A DNA stretch of 8,199 nt from JBHIFB01 sp046760905 (GTDB lineage: Bacteria; Gemmatimonadota; CAZMKB01): contig JBHIFB010000138.1 in the NCBI GenBank assembly GCA_046760905.1, positions 1 through 8,199 on the forward strand. The letters run 5' to 3'. Positions 1 through 5,263 of this stretch are shown piece by piece. Below the pieces are notes generated by a model. The model searched no databases, was not told the origin of the DNA, and saw nothing but the letters and a program-made list of their open reading frames with translations. The position numbers and the translations under genes are program-made. Position 1 is the first letter of the stretch. Each line of letters starts with the position of its first letter.

Positions 1-407
1 ATGGATCCGCCCATCGGCAGGACGACTCTTCTCTTGAAGCTTTCTGTGACGCCCCTCACGCCTTCAGGTATCAATCCTCCGATTGCATTCGTCTGCTGGA
101 AATCGTTGTGGGAGGCATAGAGGATGAGAGGAATCTTCTCCTCTATTTCATGCCCTATTCTGCTGCTGAGCATATCATAGGAACGCTCCGCAAGCCTCGC
201 CCCGATACGCGCACCCTCCTCTTCCTCATCGTAATAGTAGACATCGAAGTGAGGAGTCTTGATGATCCTCCAGTTGAATCTCCTGTACTGGACCTTGTTC
301 CGCCCGAACTGGTATCCAAGCTGTGCCATAGAGGAGTGTTCGGGGAAAAGTAGCAAAATGAGAAGAAAAAAGCCTGAGCAAATCTTGAAAATCTTGTTCA
401 TATTCAT
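1..407 (-). CDS. TolB-like / peptidase-MA-type exported protein, N-terminal part (cut by window edge)
   Basis: Only the first 135 codons lie in the window; the reading frame is open to the left edge. The protein begins with a short basic segment (MNMNKIFKIC) and a hydrophobic stretch at about residues 11-21, followed by HSSMAQ, which reads as a signal peptide cut near residue 28. The mature start has the block GYQFGRNKVQY (31-41), then FNWRIIKTPHFDVYYYDEEE (45-64) and a helical segment with LILYASHNDF (94-103). From family knowledge, this block opens proteins that combine a zinc-peptidase-like 'peptidase MA' domain with a PD40/TolB-type beta-propeller. The expected HExxH motif and propeller would lie beyond the edge. 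The start could be 407 or 401 (ATG-AAT-ATG); only a weak GTGAAGTG precedes them. Substrate and role are unknown; a periplasmic or outer-surface location is inferred. Confidence 0.7.
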   Translation of the reverse strand, partial: MNMNKIFKICSGFFLLILLLFPEHSSMAQLGYQFGRNKVQYRRFNWRIIKTPHFDVYYYDEEEEGARIGARLAERSYDMLSSRIGHEIEEKIPLILYASHNDFQQTNAIGGLIPEGVRGVTESFKRRVVLPMGGS

Positions 408-434
408 ATCACACTTCACGACCTGATGCATCTG

Positions 435-487
435 TTGTGATCAACCTGGTATTATCATATATAATATATATAATTATCCGAAGTCAA
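435..487. promoter_or_regulatory. AT-rich divergent promoter candidate region
   Basis: This spacer lies between the leftward gene starting at 407 and the rightward gene starting at 651. Positions 451-475 are almost pure alternating A/T and contain TATAAT (460-465, plus). A TTGTGA at 435-440 lies 19 bp before it, which is longer than ideal. On the minus strand a good -35-like TTGACT (487-482) has a weak TTATAT (464-459) at 17 bp. Start sites in both directions are plausible but neither is a strong match. I saw no clear promoter or small gene in the rest of 408-650. Confidence 0.3.
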
Positions 488-650
488 TGCAGTGAGTATT
501 GTGGGCTACACTCAGTTCATTGATTTAAGAGATCTCTCAGAATGGAGTAGCTTATATTTATCAGATTCTTTCAGCTAAAAGGAGTGTTGGGTTCTGCCGG
601 GATGAACGATTATTCGCAGGCCAGTTATCAACGCACCTTTGAGGCCATAA

Positions 651-1316
651 ATGAAACGGGAAGAACTTTCGAACCTTTCCAGATCTATGGGGGCGGCAGC
701 TTTCGGCACAGCTCGAGTCGATGACCTCATGGATAGATTCCCCCTCCTCTCGGCGGATCTCGCCAGGGGACTGGTAACGGGCATCTCCGTAGCAGTCAGG
801 CTCTCGGGAAGGATTCTGGATGACATCGAAGATCGACCCACGCGCCTCTACTTTCATCATTACAGACGCGTAAATCATATGCTGGACATGATAGCCCACA
901 CCATCACGACGAGATTGATGGAAGACGGCTTCGATGCAGTTCCGATACCGGCTTCGCAGACGATAGACTGGGAGAACCAGGCGGGTCACCTCTCTCACAA
1001 GGTAATAGCTGTGAAGGCTGGACTGGGATGGATCGGAAGGAACAATCTCCTTGTGACTCCCTCCTGGGGCTCACAGGTCAGGCTGGTGACGGTTCTGACT
1101 GATGCCGAAGCAAAGAGCCAGACACCCATGGAAGAATCCTGCGGCACGTGCCGTGCCTGCATCACTGCTTGTCCGGCAGGTGCAATCGGTGAATCTCCTG
1201 GCGAATTCGACAGGGATCGTTGCATGGCGAAGGTGAAGGAGCTTTCGAAGCTGGCCGGGATAGGCCACTACATATGCGGCATATGCGTAAAAGCATGCAG
1301 GGGAAAACGATCATGA
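651..1316 (+). CDS. QueG-like double [4Fe-4S] cluster protein (COG1600-type), short form
   Basis: This 221-residue protein has the core fold of the epoxyqueuosine reductase-like family. An N-terminal cobalamin/substrate domain carries KAGLGWIGRNNLL (122-134) and a GSQVRLVTVLTD segment (140-151), followed by a ferredoxin-like domain. Eight cysteines can ligate two [4Fe-4S] clusters: C164, C167, C170 and C174-P, then C191, C209, C212 and C216. It is much shorter than typical QueG because it ends right after the last cysteine motif and lacks the C-terminal HEAT-type extension. Where QueG usually has a VDTGP-like segment holding the catalytic Asp, this protein reads GHLSHKVIA (112-120), so true epoxyqueuosine reduction is doubtful; a corrinoid-dependent or other redox role is possible. 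The start at 651 follows an in-frame TAA at 648-650 and has GAGG at 641-644. It overlaps the next gene by four bases (ATGA), so the two are probably translationally coupled. Confidence 0.85.
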   Translation: MKREELSNLSRSMGAAAFGTARVDDLMDRFPLLSADLARGLVTGISVAVRLSGRILDDIEDRPTRLYFHHYRRVNHMLDMIAHTITTRLMEDGFDAVPIPASQTIDWENQAGHLSHKVIAVKAGLGWIGRNNLLVTPSWGSQVRLVTVLTDAEAKSQTPMEESCGTCRACITACPAGAIGESPGEFDRDRCMAKVKELSKLAGIGHYICGICVKACRGKRS

Positions 1317-1849
1317 TGAGAGAGCTGAGAGAGCCCTCGAGGGCATACCTGCTCGCAGCGATGCTGTCGGGCGATGATAAACTCTTCGACGAAGCGATCC
1401 GGGAACTTGTTCCTTTTTTCGGCCACATCAAAAAAGAAAGCGAAAACATAGCCTGGCAACACAGCGCCTATTACGAAAAGGAGCTTGGGAGAGATCTTTT
1501 CAGAAAATTCGTATTCTTCTCACGTCCCATCGATCCGATAGAGCTCGCAAGCGCGAAGCATGTGAGCATGGACGTGGAGAGGAAACTGGGAAAAAGGGAT
1601 GAGGGGAAGCTGCAAAGAAGGATAAACATCGATCCCGGTTACATGACCCGGGCCAAGCTGGTTCTCGCCTCGAGCAAGGACTTCTCCCACAGGATATACA
1701 TTGGAAACGGCGTCTATGCCGAAGTCACCCTCTATTTTAAAGACGGGTGTTTCAGACCATTCTTCTATACATACCGCGATTACAGGGATGACAGTGCGAT
1801 AAAGCTTTTCAATGCGGTGAGGGATGATTATTTTTCACAGGTGGAGTGA
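1313..1849 (+). CDS. DUF4416 family protein
   Basis: This is a 178-residue soluble protein of unknown function with no signal peptide or membrane segment. It matches the DUF4416 pattern along its length: MMRELREPSRAYLLAAMLSG at the start, LFDEAIRELVPFFGHI (24-39), AYYEKELGRDLFRKFVFF (52-69), NIDPGYMTRAKLVLASSKDF (105-124), HRIYIGNGVYAEVTLYF (126-142) and FFYTYRDYR (150-158). The many conserved charged and aromatic residues look enzyme-like or nucleotide-binding, but no catalytic motif is known to me. I chose ATG 1313 because it overlaps the upstream stop as ATGA and has AGGGG at 1299-1303, nine bases away. An open frame reaches back to 1220, but that part lies inside the QueG-like gene and does not resemble the family. 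Coupling to the QueG-like gene suggests a shared pathway. Confidence 0.85.
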   Translation: MMRELREPSRAYLLAAMLSGDDKLFDEAIRELVPFFGHIKKESENIAWQHSAYYEKELGRDLFRKFVFFSRPIDPIELASAKHVSMDVERKLGKRDEGKLQRRINIDPGYMTRAKLVLASSKDFSHRIYIGNGVYAEVTLYFKDGCFRPFFYTYRDYRDDSAIKLFNAVRDDYFSQVE

Positions 1850-1919
1850 GTGATAAAAAAAACCAGTCAAATTCACATGGCAGCTCAACAGGCTTATCCT
1901 TAAAATATCGCATAGAAAA

Positions 1920-1932
1920 CTCACACTGTGAG
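1920..1932. repeat. 13-bp interrupted palindrome CTCACA-c-TGTGAG
   Basis: Two perfect 6-bp arms surround a single base, about 10 bp beyond the stop of the OrfA remnant. It resembles an operator half-site pair or an element scar, but nothing around it identifies a role. Confidence 0.35.
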
Positions 1933-1941
1933 CTACTTCCC

Positions 1942-2097
1942 TCAAGACCCTGCCTCCAAAAACTTATCCTTCCACCTGTAAAACTGTGTCTGACTGATCC
2001 CGTGATCCCGGCAAATCTCGGTTACAGGTCTCTCTCCCTTCATACCCTCCACTACGATTGCCAGCTTCTCTTCCGCTTTCCATTTCCGGCTTTTCAT
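1942..2097 (-). pseudogene. Truncated IS3-family-type OrfA (helix-turn-helix part only)
   Basis: On the minus strand, ATG at 2097-2095 opens a 51-codon frame ending in TGA at 1944-1942. The product starts MKSRKWKAEEKLAIVVEGMK and continues through VTEICRDHGISQTQFYRWKD (25-44). This is the classic helix-turn-helix of IS3/IS911-type OrfA proteins, with the Q-T-x-x-Y-R-W recognition helix. Normal OrfA proteins are about 85-100 residues with a leucine-zipper C-terminus. Here the frame stops right after KFLEAGS, and no OrfB (rve integrase core) follows. The ribosome binding site is perfect (AGGAGG at 2108-2103, five bases from the ATG), so a 51-residue DNA-binding peptide could still be made. It is most simply a remnant of a decayed element. 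Confidence 0.75.
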
Positions 2098-2186
2098 CCG
2101 ATCCTCCTGGATAATACTGAATTTTTATCAGATATACATCTAGCCCGATTAATTCATAAACATTCATTCTCATGATAAAATAGTAT

Positions 2187-2200
2187 GCTGAGGGGTCAGC
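2187..2200. repeat. Small perfect hairpin GCTGA-GGGG-TCAGC
   Basis: A 5-bp stem with a four-base loop sits about 90-100 bp upstream of the OrfA remnant on the minus strand. Read leftward it gives TGACCCCTCAGC, which would suit the outer end of an IS3-type element at about 2198. No matching opposite end was found, so this is only a positional suggestion. Confidence 0.25.
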
Positions 2201-2267
2201 AGGCAATGTAGAGATTCTTTAGATTGAGTGGAGAGGGATCGAATGGAGGTGAAGAGGAACAAACGAG

Positions 2268-2284
2268 CCTTCATATCCTGAAGG
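2268..2284 (-). repeat. Hairpin downstream of the transposase remnant
   Basis: CCTTCA (2268-2273) pairs with TGAAGG (2279-2284) across a five-base loop, about 70 bases after the transposase stop on the minus strand. The following minus-strand bases (CTCGTTTGTTCC) are only partly T-rich, so a rho-independent terminator is possible but weak. Confidence 0.25.
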
Positions 2285-2352
2285 AAGAGAGACTGCTCCC
2301 TTGGTTTTCGTTCTTATTGGAATGTTATCATTCAGAAATGAATCGCTAACGT

Positions 2353-3487
2353 TCACGGAAACGCGTGGGCCAGGTTCCGGAGTATCGTGACAAAGAGATC
2401 TGTGAGCGGAAACGAAGTGGGGAAATGGAACCTGATCTTTGTGACCAGCTCATGGACTCTGGCTCCCACTTTGAGAATCCGATTTTGCAGCGTGTTAAAT
2501 TGGGCCCGTACCCACCTGGTCCCCTTCAGGCCTTTCTCTGCTAATGTGTGGAGAAGCACATATGCTGCACTGTGGAGAAAGAGACGGAACTGGTTTGCCA
2601 TGAAGCTGTGGCAGGAGGTGCGGTCTGAGTGAAGGAAGGTCTTGTGGTTCTTGATGTAGTTTTCCATGCCTCCTCGTGCACAGTAGACCGTCTCATAGAG
2701 AAACGACGGTTGACTGCTCTCGAAGCTGGTCACGATAAAACGTATATTCTCTCCCTGATCGGAGACTTCTACTTTACATATGATTCTTCTGGGCTCTTTC
2801 CATGTTCCAGCCTGGTAGGGAAAAGAGGTGAACAGCCGGATCTTTCTCTGAGTGATTTCGTAGAGTGACCGTGCCTTTTCCAGTAAACCCGAGGCCTGCT
2901 CTTTGAGGACCGCATTGCCTGACTGGCCAAGGGCGTAGTGCACCTCATTCTCTTCACACCACTCATGTACCTCAGGAGTACTGAAGTGACTGTCAGCACG
3001 CACAATGATCTTCACCCTGGGCCAGCGTTTTCTGATATAGGCAACCAGCCGTTTGAGAATCGCAGTGATCTCACGCCCGCTGGGGCGTTTGCCGGGACGC
3101 AAGATAGTTGTAATGAGTTTACCGCTCCTTCCTTCATACACATGGAGCGGCATGTAACAATGCTCGTCGTAAAACGCATTAAACAGCGTCATCTGCTGGG
3201 CACCATGAGTGGGATCATCTCATTACAATCGTTGGCATCTTCATACCCGCAGGCTATCTGATACACCCGCTGACTCACCAACTCTTCATACGAATGATCA
3301 ACGTAGCTCTGATGACGATTGTCCAGCAGTGCTTCAACAAGACGCCTGATCACTCCAACGCCCCTCTCCACTTCACGCAGAAACAATGCTCCTCCGTCGC
3401 TGGTGAGCGTGCCACCGTTAAAATCAGCGTTCACTTTTTACCGGAAATACTTGCAAAAGGAAGGGTAGTTTGATTATCTTTAGTCAT
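2353..3487 (-). pseudogene. IS1380-family DDE transposase, broken by a frameshift and an internal deletion
   Basis: Three colinear pieces of one transposase are readable. Piece 1, from ATG 3487, encodes MTKDNQTTLPFASISGKK and then hits TGA at 3433-3431. Piece 2 starts one base out of frame at the GTG codon 3434 and reads VNADFNGGTLTSDGGALFLR onward to ANDCNE at 3219. Piece 3, in another frame from about 3216, reads DPTHGAQQMTLFNAFYDEHC and runs to the stop at 2353-2355. Adding one base to the T5 run at 3435-3439 would join pieces 1 and 2 as GKKVNADF. Between pieces 2 and 3 roughly 60-90 residues of the family are missing, including the Asp-rich segment before DPTHG that carries the first catalytic Asp. 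The second Asp (VRADSHF, near 2994) and the Glu (RGGMENYIK, near 2664) remain, as does the DRTSCHSFMANQFRLFLH tail region. It cannot encode a working enzyme. Confidence 0.9.
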
Positions 3488-3568
3488 AGCAGTTTCCTCG
3501 TTGTATTATTGCGATTAATGTGGTTTAACTGTAATATAATACAACAAGTTAGAAAAGGAAACTGCTAT
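3486..3568 (-). promoter_or_regulatory. Long inverted repeat covering the transposase ribosome binding site and start
   Basis: ATAGCAGTTTCCT at 3486-3498 is the exact reverse complement of AGGAAACTGCTAT at 3556-3568. A second pair, TTGTATTAT (3501-3509) with ATAATACAA (3536-3544), continues the stem. The sides are offset by 2 versus 11 unpaired bases, and the loop is 26 bases. In the leftward transcript the upstream arm pairs with the GAGGAAA ribosome binding site and the start codon at 3487. Sequestration of start signals is a known way for insertion sequences to limit transposase made from read-through RNA; its use here is inference. It could instead belong to the element's end. Confidence 0.6.
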
Positions 3569-3650
3569 TTTTTATGAACAATTCGGGTTAATAATATTGA
3601 TGATATTAAATAACACAATGAAGGCATTCAATTTAACCTTTTGATTTTTC

Positions 3651-3679
3651 ATTATATCACAATCATGTGTAACTGTCAA
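3651..3679 (-). promoter_or_regulatory. Perfect-consensus sigma70-type promoter facing the transposase remnant
   Basis: On the minus strand, TTGACA (3679-3674) is followed after exactly 17 bp by TATAAT (3656-3651), the full housekeeping consensus at both boxes. Transcription would begin near 3644 and reach the transposase start at 3487 after about 157 bases, including the whole inverted repeat. A further TTGACA lies just upstream at 3701-3696 but has no matching -10 box. Function is predicted from sequence only. Confidence 0.65.
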
Positions 3680-3838
3680 GCTATAATAATAGTATTGTCA
3701 AAATTCTGATCACCTAATTTAGTCATATTTTTATACTATTTTGCATTTTCAAATGCCTTAAGAAAACGATATTATTAATATTCTAAATTATTAGCCTTCC
3801 CTATCGAAATTTATTCAAGCTGAATAACTGAAAACAAG

Positions 3839-3867
3839 TTGACAAGATTCCCACACCCTGATATCAT
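3839..3867 (+). promoter_or_regulatory. Sigma70-type promoter of the alpha/beta hydrolase gene
   Basis: TTGACA (3839-3844), a 17-bp spacer and TATCAT (3862-3867, five of six consensus bases) predict a start near 3874. That gives a leader of about 70 bases before ATG 3945. The leader (3875-3944) has only ten pyrimidines in 70 bases and repeats ATTAGAAA at 3872-3879 and 3887-3894. It should be unstructured and easily loaded by ribosomes. Confidence 0.6.
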
Positions 3868-3944
3868 CAACATTAGAAAAAGAAATATTAGAAAGGAAAA
3901 AATCAAGGAACAAAGGAATTAAGAAAATAAGAAAAAGGAGATGA

Positions 3945-4877
3945 ATGATGATTCCGCGATTGAACTTTCATTATGGCCTGTGCTTGATTGTGACTGCAAC
4001 TCTATTCACACTGAATGAGAATACGACAGAACAACCTGGCACCGTAAACGTGAAGGAGGAAATTCAGGTGGAATCCGGATTCGTGGATGTGGTGGGTGGA
4101 AGGCTTTTTTATGAGCGTGCCGGACAGGGTGAACCGGTGATTCTACTCCACGATGGTCTTCTACACCGTGAGACCTGGGACGAGCAGTTTCAGGCATTCT
4201 CAGGGAATTTTAGCGTAATCCGCTACGACCGCCGGGGGTATGGTCGCTCCACTCGACCCCGGGCCTTCTATTCGAATGTGGAGGACCTCCACGTTCTTTT
4301 TGCGACGCTGAAGATAGAACGTGCCGTTCTCATCGGATTATCCAGCGGGGCAGGCCTGGCAATCGATTTTGCCATCAGTTATCCGGGAAAGGTATCCGCA
4401 CTTGTGCTTGTGGGGCCAGTTGTGAGCGGCCTAGGTTTCACGGATCACTTCCTTGACCGCGGTGGTCACCTGCGCGAGTCTGACAGGGAAGATAAGGATG
4501 TGTACAGACAGTACTGGTTCAAGAGGGATCCCTACATCATCGCTCCGGAAAATGGGGAAGCGAGAAAAAAGGCGAGACAATTGCTTGAAGCACACCCGCA
4601 CAATCTTGATCCTGCCAACTACCGACTGCTAAGAAAGACCGGGCGCCAGGCGGTGGAAGCACTCGGTGAGATCAAAGTCCCGACTTTGATCTTGGTGGGA
4701 GAGCACGACATCCCGGATGTCCACGCTCATGCGGGAGCCATCGAGGCGGGAATCAATGGTTCTCGAAGAATAATCATTCGCCGGGCCGGCCATTTAGTTC
4801 CGCTGGAACAGCCAGATGTTTTCAACGAGGTGGTCGGTAAATTCCTCGAAGGGGTGGATTCGTTTCAATCGCAATGA
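3945..4877 (+). CDS. Alpha/beta-fold hydrolase
   Basis: This 310-residue protein has the complete alpha/beta hydrolase signature. The oxyanion strand is VILLHDGLLH (65-74), followed by YDRRGYGRS (94-102). The nucleophile elbow is GLSSG (131-135) with Ser133. The acid is in LILVGEHD, Asp255, and the base is His283 in RRAGHLVPLEQP. A cap region with many charged residues spans about 160-230. The substrate cannot be told from sequence: esters, lactones or C-C bond cleavage are all possible. The N-terminus (1-40) has a hydrophobic stretch LCLIVTATLFTL (12-23) that may be a weak signal peptide or anchor, but no clear cleavage site follows. AAGGAG at 3935-3940 serves ATG 3945 or 3948. A second possible start, GTG 4068, sits exactly where the hydrolase fold begins. 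The gene converges on acpS with an 8-bp gap. It lies alone beside transposon debris, so recent acquisition is possible. Confidence 0.85.
   Translation: MMIPRLNFHYGLCLIVTATLFTLNENTTEQPGTVNVKEEIQVESGFVDVVGGRLFYERAGQGEPVILLHDGLLHRETWDEQFQAFSGNFSVIRYDRRGYGRSTRPRAFYSNVEDLHVLFATLKIERAVLIGLSSGAGLAIDFAISYPGKVSALVLVGPVVSGLGFTDHFLDRGGHLRESDREDKDVYRQYWFKRDPYIIAPENGEARKKARQLLEAHPHNLDPANYRLLRKTGRQAVEALGEIKVPTLILVGEHDIPDVHAHAGAIEAGINGSRRIIIRRAGHLVPLEQPDVFNEVVGKFLEGVDSFQSQ
4053..4070 (+). promoter_or_regulatory. Internal ribosome binding site and GTG start in the hydrolase gene
   Basis: AAGGAGG at 4053-4059 lies eight bases before an in-frame GTG at 4068, codon 42. Starting there would give a leaderless protein of about 269 residues beginning VESGFVDVVGGRLFYERAG, the usual beginning of cytosolic alpha/beta hydrolases. 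This is a stronger Shine-Dalgarno match than the upstream one, so it could be the main start or a second start. Confidence 0.4.
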
Positions 4878-4885
4878 CAGGGCGA

Positions 4886-5263
4886 TCATTTCTCGAGAAC
4901 GACGTATGCAGTTGCGAGTGTATCGGTATGGGAAAGGGATAGGTGAGTCTTTGAAACCCCGAGATCATGGGAAATCTCTTCGGCTTTTCCGCAGAGTCTC
5001 AAGGTTGGTCCCTTCCCCTCATTCCTCACAACCTCCGCGTCCTTCCACCTGATTCCCCCGGAAAGCCCCTTTCCGATTGCCTTGAAAAAAGCCTCCTTTG
5101 CGGCGAATCGCGCAGCGAGCCTCTTGACCTGCCCGGGGCCCGGCGGGCAATCTCGCAATTCAGCGTCCGTGAAGATCTTTGAAGTGAACCGCTTGCCGTG
5201 CCCCTTTAGCAGCTCACCGACCCTCTGCACATCCACGACATCAATACCGATACCGACGATCAT
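4886..5263 (-). CDS. acpS: Holo-[acyl-carrier-protein] synthase
   Basis: AcpS moves the 4'-phosphopantetheine arm from CoA to a serine of apo-ACP, activating it for fatty acid and lipid synthesis in the cytoplasm. The 125-residue length is normal for the family. The N-terminal motif IGIDVVDVQR (5-14) supplies the metal-binding Asp8. The second motif RFAAKEAFFKAIGKG (52-66) supplies Glu57 and the conserved lysines, and HLSLSHTDTLATAYVV is the usual C-terminal strand pair. The ATG at 5263-5261 overlaps the stop of the upstream protease gene by four bases (ATGA), and GGAGGTG inside the protease's last codons is its ribosome binding site. It is therefore translated from the protease transcript. 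Its end lies 8 bp from the convergent hydrolase gene with no obvious terminator between them. Confidence 0.95.
   Translation of the reverse strand: MIVGIGIDVVDVQRVGELLKGHGKRFTSKIFTDAELRDCPPGPGQVKRLAARFAAKEAFFKAIGKGLSGGIRWKDAEVVRNEGKGPTLRLCGKAEEISHDLGVSKTHLSLSHTDTLATAYVVLEK

Larger units (their letters stand above)
1850..2352. other. Intergenic stretch with mobile-element debris
   Basis: No full gene is present in these 503 bases. They contain a truncated IS3-type OrfA on the minus strand (1942-2097), a short palindrome just past its stop (1920-1932), a GCTGA-GGGG-TCAGC hairpin (2187-2200) and a CCTTCA/TGAAGG hairpin (2268-2284). The 9-mer CTTATCCTT occurs at 1893-1901 and 1963-1971. No T-rich terminator follows the DUF4416 stop. 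I could not identify matching terminal inverted repeats for either insertion sequence. Confidence 0.6.
3488..3944. other. AT-rich intergenic block with two oppositely directed promoters
   Basis: These 457 bases hold no credible gene and are far richer in A+T than the flanking coding DNA. They contain the inverted repeat next to the transposase start, a leftward consensus promoter (3651-3679), a rightward promoter (3839-3867), a near-palindrome GCATTT-TC-AAATGC at 3743-3756, and a purine-rich leader before the hydrolase. AAGGCATT at 3621-3628 recurs inverted at 3752-3759. The block may include the outer end of the IS1380-type element, but I cannot place the end. Confidence 0.6.

Noticed and set aside
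602..721. A 39-codon plus-strand frame starting MNDYSQASYQ, overlapping the QueG-like gene
   Set aside because: It has no adequately spaced ribosome binding site, runs through the start of a clearly supported gene in another frame, and resembles nothing known.
1220..1312. Upstream extension of the DUF4416 frame to ATG 1220
   Set aside because: It lies within the cysteine-motif coding region of the QueG-like gene, and the extra residues do not match DUF4416. ATG 1313 has the better ribosome binding site.
1964..2206. An 80-codon minus-strand frame across the OrfA remnant
   Set aside because: It is the wrong frame. The recognisable helix-turn-helix sequence is in the frame starting at 2097.
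2180..3660. Terminal inverted repeats of the IS1380-type element
   Set aside because: I looked for matching ends on both sides of the transposase and found no convincing pair, so no element boundaries are given.
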